Positions 50,701 through 63,479 of a stretch of DNA of 64,000 nt are shown piece by piece. The translations under genes were made by a program, and so were the position numbers. The stretch comes from Blastomussa wellsi (taxonomy: Eukaryota > Cnidaria > Anthozoa > Scleractinia > Plerogyridae). The notes beneath the pieces were generated by a model. The model was not told where the DNA came from and did not search any database. It was given only the letters and a program-made list of their open reading frames with translations. The DNA lies in NCBI GenBank assembly GCA_947652115.1, contig OX393569.1, forward strand, positions 6,109,066 through 6,173,065. Reading direction: 5' to 3'. Positions within the stretch are counted from its first letter, which is position 1. Every line of letters starts with the position of its first letter.

Positions 50701-52464
50701 TGACAAGAGTTTCAATGTGACTGTGACTTTTGGAGAAAATGTATCAATTTCACTCGAAATTCTTTGGTCTCCTTTTGTTAAACTTTAATTTATCCAGGAA
50801 GCACATATATTAATAAATCTTCAAATGCTTTGTAATGTATTCCTGGAAGTATTCAAAGATCTACAGGTCATTTTATGGTACAGTCTACAGTCTACATGTG
50901 GTGGGTGCTCAGAGATACAGTCACACAGTTATCTCCCATGTCATTTTTTCAGACAAAATAATTCTCAATGTAATTTATTTATTAAGTGATTTTTTTAATT
51001 TCATTTCCTTTTTGTTTCTTCAGAGAATCCAGTATGGGTCACAGCATCTATAGAAAATCACCCACTTGCAAATTATCCATGGTTTCATGGAACACTGCCT
51101 AGGATAGAGGCCTCACATCTGGTGTCACAGGGAGGCCAACAATGGCATGGGATTTTCCTTATAAGGCAAAGTGAAACAAGACGAGGGGAATATGTATTAA
51201 CATTTAATTATCAAGGAAGGGCAAAGGTGTGTATTAATTTCAACTTAGGCCAATGCAGTGTTACTGGGAGGTGTGGTGGACTAATGGTTAGTGCACTGGA
51301 CTCTGGATCTAATGGTCCAGGGTTCAAGCCCCGGCCTGTGTTGTGTTCTCGGGCAAAACACTTTACTCCAGATTACTCATATATTGCCTCTTTCCACTCT
51401 GGTGTGTAAATGGGTACCAGTGAATTTAATAGTCGCTTCATGCTGCAGAAACCAGGATAAGCTCCAGCCTGATGGGCTGCTAGGCTCGTACCCAGACTGG
51501 TTTGAGCCTTCCAACTAGTTGTTGTCAATGCTCTGCCAAGATACTTTCAATCAATGCACCTTTATCGTGTGGTAGACCTAGGGAGGAGCTGGGTCATGCA
51601 CCCCCCCTGCCCTGTCCCTTTTGCCCTCCCATCTTTACTTGGCTCCCTGCTGTCAACCATGTGCACTTCTGGATTAAGTATAGATTTGAGCTTAGTCGCC
51701 CAACATGCCAATGTTCAGTGATCTCCAGTTTCTGTAGCAAGAAGCAAGTGCAGTATCAATAAATTTAAACTCCACTGGTTGTAATGCTAGCAAGTCCATA
51801 CAAGGGTTACCTCGCAACATTTCATTCTCCAACAGTTAAAAAGACAAACACAATGACCCCCTTGACTTGAACCCAGAGTGCTTAGTACTCAAACACTAAA
51901 TAATGTCCACCTTCATTGTAGGTTTAGCAAATTCCTTTTATTGACAAGCATCATACAATATTGACTTTTGATATTCAAGATGCTACCCAGGGAATTAAAT
52001 CACCATGACTGTGTTTGCAAACACTATTATTTTTGGAAACATGTAGCACTATTAGTTTCTTGCTAAAAATACATTTTACAACTTTCTGAAATTTTCAGCA
52101 CCTAAGACTTGCTCTGAATGTAGAAGGCCAATGTCGAGTACAGCATCTCTGGTTTCAAAGCATTTTTGAGATGCTAGAACACTTTCGAGCTAATCCAATT
52201 CCACTTGAGAGCGGTGGACCATCTGACGTAATGCTGACAAACTTTGTGGTTTATGTAAGTTCTGGAACATCGCCACCCGGGGGCTCCTTGCAACGTGCTC
52301 ATGTAGGCAATGGTGGAGAAGGGCTGCGACGTTCACACAGCCTTCAAGCAAATAGGATAACAAGAACGGCAACTATTCAAGGTGGCTCTGTTCGGATTAC
52401 AACAAGTTCTGCGAATAATCATGGACATTCCAGGGCAGTTGAAAATCAGTATGCCTTTGTATAA
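44207..52464 (+). CDS. SH2B: SH2B-family adaptor protein
   Basis: This is a signalling adaptor downstream of receptor tyrosine kinases, acting at the membrane. Eight exons join in frame: 44207-44842, 46466-46567, 47505-47617, 48799-48938 (the start could be 48796), 49361-49495, 50176-50316, 51024-51226 and 52099-52464, giving about 611 residues. The N-terminal dimerisation region has [22 protein letters not shown] and [12 protein letters not shown] domain is split over exons 1-3 (KREGVMNYL to [13 protein letters not shown]). A Pro-rich linker follows. The SH2 domain begins [10 protein letters not shown], has the phosphotyrosine-binding GIFLIRQSE and ends [17 protein letters not shown]. Diagnostic features are the PH-SH2 order and the [11 protein letters not shown] motif. 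Confidence 0.92.
44938..45083 (+). repeat. Intronic repeat, copy 1
   Basis: About 145 bp recur with high identity at 46999-47142. Shared blocks include GTTTCGTTTCTTGTGGTATT, ACAGCCTTTTGCTGG and GCATGGATGGCTGTTGATCC. It is dispersed within SH2B intron 1 and intron 2. Confidence 0.8.
45803..46074. repeat. MITE with TGCACCTATCAATGTTAAGCC termini, copy 1
   Basis: The left end TGCACCTATCAATGTTAAGC is matched by GCTTAACATTGATAGGTGCA at the right end. The interior is shared with 60791-61051, including CATAATTGGTCAAAAGT and AAAATGGCGGCCA. Confidence 0.85.
46131..46337 (+). repeat. Interspersed repeat, copy 2
   Basis: This is the second copy of the family at 1250-1462. It lies in SH2B intron 1, directly after the 45803-46074 MITE. 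Confidence 0.7.
46699..46757. repeat. Long hairpin MITE core
   Basis: TTGTCAACAACTAAGCAGTT and its continuation are mirrored by AACTGCTTTAGTTGTTGACA around a small loop with an AAAGGGAAA arm. Each arm is about 26 bp. Flanking GTTGACAACT repeats indicate a compact inverted-repeat element. Confidence 0.75.
46999..47142 (+). repeat. Intronic repeat, copy 2
   Basis: This is the second copy of the 44938-45083 repeat, about 2 kb downstream in the same orientation. Confidence 0.8.
47678..47731. repeat. ATT microsatellite
   Basis: Tandem ATT repeats precede a hammerhead-like motif by about 30 bp. Further AAT/ATT tracts follow around 48080-48160. Confidence 0.85.
47763..47795 (-). ncRNA. Hammerhead ribozyme-like core 1
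   Basis: The minus strand reads CTGAAGA (fits CUGANGA), then a stem-loop GATCG-CTGAA-CGATC (stem II), then GAAA, then CATGTC, whose GTC would end at the cleavage position. Stem III is very short, as in the minimal hammerheads described in Penelope-like and other retroelements. No flanking retroelement ORF was seen. Confidence 0.6.
51268..51500 (+). repeat. tRNA-derived SINE, copy 2
   Basis: The A-box-like TGGTGGACTAATGGTTAG and B-box GGTTCAAGCCC (51321-51331) are followed by GGGCAAAACACTTTACTC and GTAAATGGGTACCAGTG. It lies in SH2B intron 7. Confidence 0.78.
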
Positions 52465-54457
52465 AGTTGCTGACTAAAATTGTTAATAATTAAACTTTCA
52501 AAATCTGTTTCTGTTGAAATTTTGGGATGATATTACCAATGTTTGGCATGAATGCAATTATGATCGTAGTCTCACTGGGACAGGTCTAGCTCCTCTAAGC
52601 AATAAGTATTCGACAGTTAATACAAGCTTAACAGGGGGGGCTGATGTTAACTAGGGGTGCCAACTATTTTAAATGCTGTGACAGGAGAATAACATCATTA
52701 TTTTTTTTTATTTTGTTGTGAATCAATAACAAGCTGTTGACCACTGTCAATTTAGGTGCAGTAACCAAAATTATGGTTAGAAGTGTTGTCTTTCTGACAG
52801 TCCAAATAATGTCTGATATAATGTGACCATGTTTAAATTAAAGAACTTCAACTTCCCATCAGATTACCAAAGCTTGATTATTGTGCCAAATTCTACAACT
52901 ACAGTAACATAATGTCGGTAAAGTTGCTTGTGAATGAGTCTCGGGAAAAAGAATTTTGGCATTAAAATGTAAATGAAATTGTATCCAATGAGAGCCGCTA
53001 GGCAATGCTATGTAGAATTTTTACATTGCAAACAAGTCAGGAATGGTGGCTCTCTTACAATCTGCTATTACAGTAAGTAGCCATACCCAATGCCAGCTGT
53101 TAAGTGGAAGATTGTGAGGAAATGAATCAAGCGCTATGACCCTTTGGTACCATTTTTGTATTTACCGGTATTTATTACAGACACCTTCACATTAGTTGGA
53201 CCAGTTTGGAGGAGGCAGCATCAGAAAGAGCTCTGTATCTAAGAAAGAGGTGCTTACTCTTTATCAGTCTGTCAATTTTTCACTTCACATTACTCTCCTT
53301 TTTGGTATCTGGCAGCTTATGCATACTTAGTGTTTTAAAGTAAAACTCTTCAGCTGTTTTCTTCCAATTAATTTGGAGTAGCTCAAAGGTGTCATCTTAT
53401 ACGGGCTCTGTAGAGGCCCTACCAGGGTAATTCCGACAAGCGACATGTCCCAAAAAGTAGCAACAGCACGTAGACTGAAATTGCGACAAGGAAAATCTTG
53501 CTCACCAAAATTCCAATGTCCGGCGACATCAAGGTAGAGAAATAAAGACAAAATACCAATTCAGTACAATCATATTTAATTCCCCCCCCCCCCCCTCCAG
53601 CCCTGTATTTCAGAGATGCTTTCTTTTTATCAGTCTGACAACCATTGTCACATTGTTATCTTTTTAGGAAACAACTGGCAGCTTATAGTATTTACTTATA
53701 GCGCATTTAAAGTAAAACATCTCAACTGTTTTTACTGCAAGTTGTTTTAGGGTTTGTTTTAAAAATCATTGGCTTGTTGTTAAGGGGCTTATTCGCAATA
53801 AATTGAAGTCATCTTTGTCAATGTATAGCCTAATTAACCTTATTAAAATGAAATAACATTTGTTTACCAAAGTAGCAATGAACTGAGAAGAAATAATGTA
53901 CAATGATGGCTTCAGAAGATTGAGATGGATTGTAACTGACACACTTGAAATATTTAATAACTTTTCAAGTCTTATCTGTGACTAAGCTGCTTCAAAGTAG
54001 AATTCTGCTGTAATTTTTAAATACTGTATTTAACTATGTCACCTGATTTCATCTTTTATTTAATATATTTGTTTTCAAGAGTTATCCACTGCATTTTAGC
54101 AGCAAATTTCAGAATATGTTTTAAGTGACATTTACAATAATAGAATAGTTAAAGATTTTTTAAAGAAAAATATTTCAAGTTTTAAAATAATTATTTGTCA
54201 TGCTTCAGATGTTTTCTTGAAAGTGGATTAGCAGTCTTTTTTTCTGTTACTTTTTTTTTCGTAAAATAGTGTAAGACTTTTTCCCAAAGTTGTAGGCTTC
54301 AGTTAGTTTATTAATCAGAGAAACGGTAAGGCAAAGAACTGTTGCATCCTATGCAGATCCATCTGTCAATCCTTAATATAGGAAAGACTGTGGCAAACCC
54401 AGGTTACTGGTTGGTTGGGATGCAGAGGAATAATGGGGAATTACAAAAAAATAATTG

Positions 54458-54653
54458 AAAACCGTGAACACCAGAAATGTTTGGAATGTTATTGTGTTAC
54501 AAAGAAAAGCCAATCAGGTGTGAGAAAACCAAACCACAAACAGCAATGGTAATTAGTTTGTGGTTTTGAGGTTTGTTTGCGTGTCCTGAACTTTACTTTG
54601 ATTGGTCACTGCACAATCAACATTCCTGAGACATTTCAGGTGTTCACGGTTTT
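54458..54653. repeat. MITE with AAACCGTGAACACC termini
   Basis: GAAAACCGTGAACACCAGAA at the left is complementary to TTTCAGGTGTTCACGGTTTTC at the right, with a 150-bp non-coding interior containing GCCAATCAGGTGTGAGAAAA. It is related to the half copy at 14413. Confidence 0.8.
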
Positions 54654-56817
54654 CTTAACAAGACTGTAATTATCAAGTTTCCTTTGTACAGTGGAGATGT
54701 TTCACGTCCACTACAAAGTCAAATTTCTTCATCGGCATTTGCTCCGAGGGTCACGTGACTAATGGCCAGTATTTATATGATGGTTCTACAGGCACAATTG
54801 AATGATGCAAGTTGCATCTACTAGGAGGAATTACGAATGATCAAAATATTTCATAAGCTGCTATTCGTCTTCATCCACCATGGGTTTAAAATTTTGTTAC
54901 AATTATTATTATTGTGAAATTAATTTGTATTTTTGATACATCTGTACAGTCAAGACAGGTAGCACTGTAAATTAAAATTAGAATTCATTTTCAATGAAGT
55001 CTTTGAAGTCCATTTGTGTTTTCATTGTTGTTTTACTTGGTGAAGGAGCCTACCATATGAAAGAGACAGGGATTCTTGTAATCTCACAGTACCGCTCAAA
55101 TGTAAGTTACCACCTCTTGTGTTGTCTTTTGTTGGGTGTTCCAGGCAAAACGCCTAAATTGTAAGCCATCAAGGGCTTGCATGTGGTATCTTTCAGGGGT
55201 AAAAAAACCACCCCTAGATTGGTCCCACTTTGGGGCTTATTTCAAAATTTCCGATGCCCATATCTGTCTGTTTCATACGGTGGGTCCAACCCCCCTCCCC
55301 TCCCTCCTCCACCAAAGTCAAAGAAAGATAGCCTAAATTTCAGATGCTTGAAATCAGGCTAAGTCAAAGGAACAAATTGTTTTAATTGAGGTTGCACCTT
55401 ACAAGGTGTTATACAGCAACTGTGATCTAAATCTTTAAAAGACATTCTTTTGTACATCTCTTCAAATTATTATTTTGCAGGAAATTGAGAGGTTTAACAA
55501 AATTGTCAAACTTGCAAAAAATATATATTATGGTAAAGAAAAACATAATTATTTAGTCCTCAAAATGTTGTAACTTCCACTTTGAAGTCTGTTTTTTGCA
55601 TATGATCCTTGGTGGTAGAAGTTGAAGATTATTTTTTTGGTTTACAAGAAAAAGATGAATAATTATCAAATACCCCAGCATTTACTTTCATAAAATAATC
55701 TGCTTAACCTAGAATTCTCTATCAACTGCTTGAGGTGGCTCAAAACAGTTTCCAGCACTATCCTTAAATTTTTGAAAAGTTAAGGTGGCTCTGAACCCCC
55801 TCCACAGAATTTTTTTAAACTTTGCATAAAGTTGACTCTTCTTATGCTTATCAAAATTTGATAATAAAAAAATGGGGGTCACTGTGCTCGTTTTTTAGTT
55901 ATTAGCAGTTAAAGCTAAAATTAAGGGTGTTTTTAGCAGGTCATATTGTTTCTATGGTAACCTATTATGTCACAAAAATGATGACAACATGTTCACCAAT
56001 GATTGGGCAGTTTTTTGATACCATGATTGTAGCATCAACTGATAAAGAGTGGTGCTGAAAAGTGCTTCATGGAGTATTCAGTCACAAGAAATCAAAACAA
56101 AGTGCATGAAGATGCAGCATGCAAACCTCATAGACGTACAGGACGGGGGGGACCAGGAAGGCTGCAGCCCCCCCCCCAAATTTTGGGTGCATTTTTTGGG
56201 CAGCAAGAGAAATTGGGACAAGGCAACTTGGGATAATTTCTTGGGCAAAATGGTTCACCGCCCTCCCTGGCAAAAAATTGCCCGTACGCTTATAGCAAAC
56301 CTTGCTATTGGGCACTTCAGCTGCTTACACTTCTATTTGGTGAAAAATATCTAGGATGTGCTACGAACCAATCAGATTTGATAATTTTGTTAAAGTTATC
56401 AGGGCTGAGGGGCATCCAATTCATTCTAATCATACAAGTGATCAACAAAATCAGACAACTGCAAAGCGAGAGTCAGGTAGGCACAGACAAAAGTTGGAGC
56501 GGATCAACTCAGATCGCCGATTTGAATACAACAATACAACAATAGCTGCTATTCTTATTCAAACCAGCAATCCAAGTTGATCTGGTCTGATCCAGTCCAA
56601 CTTTTGTACCTGCCTCCAAGAGTCTTGATTTGTTTAATAACAAGTATGGTTACAGACAGAATTCAATGGCATGAAAAGTCCTGTTATCAACTAATCATCT
56701 AAACCTGTTGACAATAAATTTATCATCACTGAGATAAAAAAAAGCCATTTCTGAATGAACTGAATGATTTAAGAATATCAAGGAGTATTCAGTCACAAGG
56801 CCACAATGTGCCGGTAA

Positions 56818-57652
56818 TGTACCAATCAATGTTAAGCCAGAGTGGGGGGGGGAGGGGGGAAGGGGGCATTTGAACTGAGCTAAGATTCTCTGTTCATATG
56901 CCCTGCCCATTTGTGGATGGTCAAAAGTCAAAAAATAGATTTAGCCAAGCCTAAAAGTGGAGCTCTGTATCTTTGCTGTTTCTTAATAATTTCTGAAATG
57001 GCGTGTGCAACTACTCAAGAAAGATTCCACTGCTGAAATAAATAAGAAAAATTTAAAATGTCAACTCAAATTGCAGAATATCTGCTGAGGATATGACCAT
57101 GAAAAATTAAAAAATCCTGCCAGAAACAAAATAATCATGCCTGAGCCCGCGAGCAATGAAAAACAAAATCTGGTCAGCAGTCAACTTAAAAAAAAACATG
57201 TGAGCTCAATGAGTTCTAAATCTAAGCCTGCGATCTAGTGGTCAGCAGATACCTTCTATTGACAGCTGCCAAATGACCATAACATGGCAAAGATGTAAAC
57301 TTATGGTAACCTTTAAAAATGTTGACCACGTCGAACTCTCTTATTGATATTTGGGGTGACATCGTACGGACATATTTTGCACGCGCCCGCGAGTCATGCC
57401 GCTTGCCATTTTGACCATGAAAAATGAAAGGCATGGTTCTCCTCTTTGTACTTTGTATGCGTGCTTGGTTCTCCTATTTCTATAGGTATAGGGCTCCACT
57501 CTGCGGCCCTTTGGGCCGCTGGAGCTCTGCTAAAATGTTGTTAGAAAGTCCACTACAATGGTCAAAAATCCCCACTACAGGACGATAACTGCTGTCAAAT
57601 CCTCCACTTATGCCCAGCCTCGCCGCCCCCCTCAGGTTTAACATTGATAGTG
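56818..57652. repeat. MITE of AATGTTAAGCC type, expanded copy
   Basis: ACCAATCAATGTTAAGCC near 56818 and TTTAACATTGATAGTGCA near 57635 are the two ends of the family at 45803 and 60791. The interior is about three times longer, so it probably carries an insertion. Confidence 0.6.
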
Positions 57653-57839
57653 CATAATCGGCTCCTTCTGTGGGTACCGGTCACAGATGACATAAAACAG
57701 AAGAAACAAATTGCGGAAACAATGCTGCCCCAAACTACAAAGAATCATGAACAAAGGTAAACCAATGTGATACATTTACATACGGTACGCACAGAAAGAC
57801 CCACATAATTTGGACTTGATAGCATATTCACAGTAGTTT

Positions 57840-58559
57840 TTACTTTCTCAAGATTCGTCTCACTTTTTTGTCTGTTTCTTCAACAGTGTTATAAACTATA
57901 TCTGCTTTTACGTTAATTCCATCCAACTGTTCGTTCTGCCTTTCAATTTCGTTACCCAGTATCAAAGCATCTTCCTTCAAACGGCCAAGTCCTCGCGAAA
58001 CGAGATCCAGATTGGCTTCAATTTCTCTCTCACGCGGGTCACGCGATGAGTACGCGCTTCGCTGAAACTGCCCACTGCCTCTGACACCTGCTTCGTAGCC
58101 ACTACTTTCGTTTTCGCTGCGATGGTCAGGGAAGTATTGCGAAGAGTCTTCTTTCAGTGCTGATAGCCGACTGTCGGCAACCGATTCTTCAGTCGTCTCT
58201 TTCGGTTTTGGCGCTTTCTTGAAATAATTTCCAATAGCTCCCCAAATGCTATTAACTGATTTTATATGCCTGTTAGCGATGCTCATGTCGCTCTGTATAA
58301 TGCCAAGATTGCGTTCTATCCGATTCAGTTGTTCCCCTTGACACTGTAGCTCTTCGCCCGTCCGAACAGCGATGTCATGAGAATCCTCTATGAGCGCCAA
58401 AGATCGTTTTGTGCTTTCCAGTGTCCGATCTCGCGACAGCTGCATTTGCGTACGGATTTCATCTGCGTTAACCTTTTCGAATTCGTCATCGGAATCGTCC
58501 TCAAACGGGTTTGTCTTGCGACTGAAATCGAAATCATTTCTCCTGCTGTAAGCCGCCAT
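57840..58559 (-). CDS. SNAP29: SNAP29-like Qbc SNARE
   Basis: This intronless gene encodes a 239-residue SNARE for Golgi, endosome and autophagosome fusion. The ATG at 58559 (MAAYSRRND) is preferred because it places NPFEDD near the N terminus as in other SNAP29 proteins; an in-frame ATG lies 36 bases upstream. A first SNARE helix (about 45-110, RSLALIEDS, GEQLNRIERNL) and a second (about 175-239, SRGLGRLKEDALILGNEIERQ) flank a Ser/Glu-rich linker. There is no Cys cluster for palmitoylation between them, as expected for SNAP29 rather than SNAP25. Confidence 0.9.
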   Translation of the reverse strand: MAAYSRRNDFDFSRKTNPFEDDSDDEFEKVNADEIRTQMQLSRDRTLESTKRSLALIEDSHDIAVRTGEELQCQGEQLNRIERNLGIIQSDMSIANRHIKSVNSIWGAIGNYFKKAPKPKETTEESVADSRLSALKEDSSQYFPDHRSENESSGYEAGVRGSGQFQRSAYSSRDPREREIEANLDLVSRGLGRLKEDALILGNEIERQNEQLDGINVKADIVYNTVEETDKKVRRILRK

Positions 58560-59347
58560 GTTGTTTCGTTTTGACTGATGTGACGTCATTTCCAAGTTGT
58601 TTTATTTTGGTTCATGACGTAATAAACCCAAAGAGACTGGAATAAAAAACAACGTAACAATGGTACATTACAAACACAAATAACCCCAAAATAATAAACG
58701 AGCTTTTTATGGGATATTTTCTGCGATAGCTGAACACTCCATGAAAATGTCGCAGTATTTTTGACGATTTTTCTTTCACTTTTCTTTCACTTTTCTTTGC
58801 AACCAGCATTTAACAATAATCTGAACAAAATTAAAAGTCAATCCGTTTCAAATAAAATGATATTTTTTTTATTTTAAATTCACTTTTTTATCATTATTTC
58901 CTTCCGTCTGTAAGAAAGGTCTGTAATGCATCTTTAATGCATCTTTACAATTATTAAATAGTTCATTCATTTCCATTTATCACCTTCTATCAATGCCTAT
59001 TGGTTTGACAAAAATCCCAAACCCAAACAAAAAGTTTGGAGCCGTCCCCGTTTTCTCCTGAAATACACGCGTCCCTACCCACCCGTCCGTCCTCCTATTC
59101 TTGCCAACTTGGCATCGTAAAGGCTCCTGGGTATGCCGCGCGGCGCGCTGGGATCGTTGGTATACGAGGATTACAGAATCGGGAATCTCGTAAGGAAGAG
59201 AGATATTTACTTTTACATTTTTCTCTCTGCAACAAACGTTCATGGGCTTTATAGGAAACTGAATCCCTCCACGAGTCTTCTTATCCTCTTAAGAATTCCT
59301 AGCAGTTTTTCTTTATTGTGTGCTGAAGCTGTTTGCAGTCAACTAAA
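58560..59347. other. Divergent intergenic region, SNAP29 and GGNBP2
   Basis: This 788-bp non-coding stretch lies between two genes transcribed away from each other and should contain both promoters. I see no TATA box at a convincing distance from either start. Confidence 0.5.
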
Positions 59348-62300
59348 ATGGCGAAACTTGTAGCGGTGTGTCGTGACGAAACTGACTTTGCATTCGAGCG
59401 TCGGCAAATACCGTTGAATATCGAGGACACCTTAACGGTATTGTACATTGCATCCATTGTATTTATTCCCTTCGAAAGAGAATGTGTTTTTCGTGAGCTT
59501 TTTGTGTGTTAAATATTCTGGTGTTGTTGTAGATGGTTATGGAAATTCCAGAAACTGTGATTTCCACTCGTCAAGTCAACGAATACGAGCTACAGTCGTT
59601 CAACAAGGTAAGCTTAGCTAAATCTTGACTAATTTTTGAAATTATTTTCCTGCCTCTCTATTTTTAATAGGAATTGATATCTTTAAGCAAAAATCTCTTA
59701 AGCTGAAGTAGCTCTGTCGAGATAAATTGTCGATTTTTCAGCTAAAATAATCTGCCTCAACGTATAAATCAGTTATTTCAAAATATCCAAAATACACTAG
59801 CCCTGATCGAGAACATCTTCACATAGTTTTAGCATATATTCACGTTTATTTGTGTATTAAGTTTGGAAATTAATTTTAAAATTTAAGTTTATGGACGATG
59901 CGAAGCTGCGAAAGGCTTTAAGTGAATTTACCACCGCAAGAGTCGACGATGATAATTCAGGTTCCTTGATGTAAACAACACTACATGGTATCTCATTTAA
60001 CTTATATATACGTTGTCAGGAAATTGTTCTGATCAAATTTCAACCCCTCTGCAGCGATTTCAGTGTCTCAGCGCAGATGATTTAGCGGTTGCTACAATGG
60101 TGAGGCAGAAAGATGTTCTTTCGTTTCTTTCGCACTCTGTTCCTTGTGTTGGCTGTCGAAGAAGGTATCAAACCTTGTCTATTTTCATATTATTTCCTCA
60201 TCACCTTGAGATTAATTATTCACTATAGCAAACGAAATCTCAGTAACGTTTGGGATTGATTTCCAAATTTATATGGTGTTAAGTGGCTCCATTTAAATCT
60301 GGAAGTGCTATCTCCCATTGTGCTGATGGTTTTGGATTGAAATGGGTAAATGTGTGAAAATGTTGTACATGTAAGTGTAGTTGGAAACGGGTATTATGAT
60401 ATTGTGCCTTAGTTTATTATCCAATATCATTTATCACACAAATAATGCCTTATTATAACAGTGTACAAATATTCTGTGATTTGCTAGTTCTCAATCAAAC
60501 AAAACTGTAGTGGAGTCAGATGTCACACTACTTAGCTGTTGTTTGGAAATGAGCCAGCAATCTGTGGAAGAACAAAGACCGAACATGAGAGAGTGGCAGA
60601 AATCGAGCCTACATACTACAGTACTGTTCGATAACGAGTTGTCAAGGCAAAACATCAGTGCTTGCAAATTTTCTGGACACACTGTCCAACCTCCGTTGAG
60701 ATTTTATCGGAAATTTGCATATTTTGGTCGGCCATTGTCCACTGCCTGACTGCTATTTGCAGCCCTGGTCAAAGTCTTGTTTGTGTATTATGCACCTATC
60801 AATGTTAAGCCCGAGGGGTCAGGCATGGGGTGGGGATTTTGACATTTTGTAAAAAGACAAGTCAAATTCCCCATCCCCGGGACAACATAATTGGTCAAAA
60901 GTATCAAAATCTTCCACTTCGCCACTATTAAAATGGCGGCCATGTCAAAATTTCCAATCAAAATCCCAACCCTGGGGACAAACCTCACAGTCCAAGTCCC
61001 ATCGGTAGCCCGAACCCCCCCCCCCCCCTCGCACTTATATTAATAGGTGCATTATTTAATCATGATTAATCATGAAATGTTGTATAATAAACATCTGTTT
61101 ATCCCTTCAGCATTTGGTCATGCTGACATGTATATATATGCTATGGATTTTTGCCCTCATAATAATTATCCACCTGTTAACAATGAACGTCAAGCTAGAG
61201 GTTTCTACTGTGGGAGGCATCCTGGTCTAATGGTTAGTGTGCTGGACTCTGGATTGGACGGCCAGAGTTTGAGCCGTGGCTGGGACACTGCATTGTATTC
61301 TTGGGCAAGACACTTTACTCTCACAGTGCCTCTCCCTGCCCAGGTGTATAAATGGGTACAGGGAAAAATAATGCTGGGGGTTAACCTGCGCTGGACCACT
61401 TTGACACAAGGCTTACCTTAGAGGTTTCTAGTGGTTGACAGTTGGTGAAGTTGGTTGAATGTCTAGTAGATTTATGCTAAAACCTGTCCGATTATGCACT
61501 CAATTTCTATCTCGTGATAGTTTATTAGAGATCATAATCTAATTGTTATTTGCAGAAACTCGGCTACAGGTGTTCTATTGGAGATCCTGACTCTGATTGG
61601 TTCTCCCACTGTTTTCTATATTCGCCGATTGAAAACAATTGCATGTGTTGCTCTTTTAAGGCAAAATGTTTATTTACTTTTGGCTTAATTATAAACAGAC
61701 CAGACTACTCACTCTCGTTTGCTATGGACGATAGCCAACTTGGCTTCGCCTCACTGGCTATTGACTCTTAGTATATTCTCAGCTCCGACTATTGCATTTC
61801 TAGGTTTTTGATTGGCTAAAAAACTCCGACTATGAGCCAATAGTCGGAGTTTTACGTCATATGGAAAATAGTGCGCCAAGTTTTTATCTTCAGCCCTCTA
61901 TAATGGCCGACACTGGCAGGTTTCGGAAGCTGTCTCCCACAAAAATTCAAGAGATATGGTTTGAGAATTTACTAAAACAATTGTTCCATTCGCCCTTGTT
62001 GGATATGAAGTGATTATAACCAACTCGCGCTACGCGCTCCTTGGTTATTTTATCACTTCATATCCAACGCGGGCTCATGGAATAATTGTTATATAAAAAC
62101 CTTAGGCACATAGGCTAATTGTTAAATAGAAAGTGGTGGTTTTCAACAAAATGGCGGCTACTTCTTTGTGTTTGTGAAGAAGATTTGGATTATTGTGTTG
62201 TTGGTTATTCATTATCAGTTTCTCATGATAGTTGATTTGGGCTCAACCCTTGTTAACTATCATGCGATGGATATCTTGAGCTCATAATTTAATAAGTTCC

Positions 62301-63403
62301 ACAAATCACTTCCCAGCTTGTACAAAATTTATAAAACATTCACTGGAGAAGCTGACCTGGCAGTAAGACCCAAATCACTTCAAGCTACCAAAGTTATAAA
62401 TAGTTGTTAAGGCTAATTTCGTGGGTGAGATCAAACTTTCAATCTTTTAATGCTTCTATGCAGTGTTGAGCGATTATACAACCAGTTAGTGGAGTCAGGT
62501 CAGCCAGCATTGGAGCCTCTGATTATCACAAACAGTGGAGGTTTGTGTAGCATTTTGGCTTTTTAATTCGTGTATGTGATAGCTTAGATAATGTGACATT
62601 TTAACAACCGTGGCAGCATCTTGTTGAACACTTTTTTGTAACAGCAGCTTGAGTAATAATGTATCAGTCAATTTTTTCTTATATCTAGCTTGTGTAGTCC
62701 TGTCTTATTCCAATTTTATTACAATAATGAACCTTATTTTCTTTTATCCCTGTTAAGATTTTGGAATAAGGTATTGGTCATACATCTCCTGACAGAGTTT
62801 TGAGTTTTCAGAAAAGGATGCTGTTGGCACACTTGATCACATTTACTTTCTTTAGTTTTCCATTGAGAATGAATCTGTGTTAAAATAAATGTACCTTGCT
62901 GATATTTTACACTTTTTCTTCAGTTTTGACCATTGATGATCGCTTTCTTCAAGACCCAAAACGTGTGTATGCGCTCTTCTATGTGCATGGGTAAGTTAAA
63001 ATCTGTAACAAAAATCATATACAGTACCCGTGATATAAGCACCAAGGGAAGCAGCATGTTTGTTTCCCTGAGTCCCTCAATGTTCCTGAGGCAAAGCCTT
63101 GGAAACATTGATTGTGTTGTGTTTAGGGTCGAGCTGAGCTTTTGTCCACTACTTCAAGTTGCTTGCCATTCATACATGTACAGCGATTTACAGATTTACA
63201 TAATGGTGTAGTGGTTAGCAAGAGGATTTCAGATCATGAGATTGAGCCGTGAGCCAGGTCTATTGTTGTATTTTAAAGCACAGTCAAATGAGTCAATCAA
63301 AAAGTGTATGCAAAATTCTGGTTTTTTGTTATCATTTTAAATTTTGATCTAGATCCAGACTTAGTGAGATGGTGGAATCCATTCCTAAATGCAGAAGAAA
63401 CAG
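59348..63403 (+). CDS. GGNBP2: Gametogenetin-binding protein 2, 5' part
   Basis: Six exons are visible: 59348-59437, 59533-59607, 60055-60164, 62464-62540, 62924-62990 and 63353-63403; the gene continues beyond the window. The translation starts MAKLVAVCRDETDFAFERRQ and includes VPCVGCRRSVERLYNQLVES, ALFYVHG and SEMVESIPK, colinear with the N terminus of animal GGNBP2. Splice sites are canonical and phases match. The vertebrate protein is implicated in spermatogenesis and tumour suppression; its role in this organism is unknown. The 2.3-kb intron 3 holds a MITE and a SINE. Confidence 0.9.
60791..61051. repeat. MITE with TGCACCTATCAATGTTAAGCC termini, copy 2
   Basis: This is the same family as 45803-46074, with matching left end and a slightly decayed right end (TTAATAGGTGCA). 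It lies in GGNBP2 intron 3. Confidence 0.85.
61205..61425 (+). repeat. tRNA-derived SINE, copy 3
   Basis: The A-box-like TGGTCTAATGGTTAGTGTGC and B-box-like AGTTTGAGCC are followed by TTGGGCAAGACACTTTACTC and AAATGGGTACAGGG, as in the other two copies. Confidence 0.78.
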
Positions 63404-63479
63404 GTATTGTGATGGAATTAAACTTATTATTATGATTGTTATTGTTATTATTATTGTATAGCATCACAGGCCTAAAAAC

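Larger units (their letters stand above)
52465..57839. other. Repeat-rich intergenic region, SH2B to SNAP29
   Basis: No supported protein gene lies in this 5.4 kb. It contains a poly-C run near 53582-53596, the MITE at 54458-54653, a diverged MITE at 56818-57652, and AT-rich sequence. SH2B and SNAP29 are convergent here, so both 3' UTRs should be inside it. Confidence 0.6.

Noticed and set aside
57222..57434. 70-codon minus-strand ORF between SH2B and SNAP29
   Set aside because: It lies inside an expanded MITE copy and has no recognisable domain.
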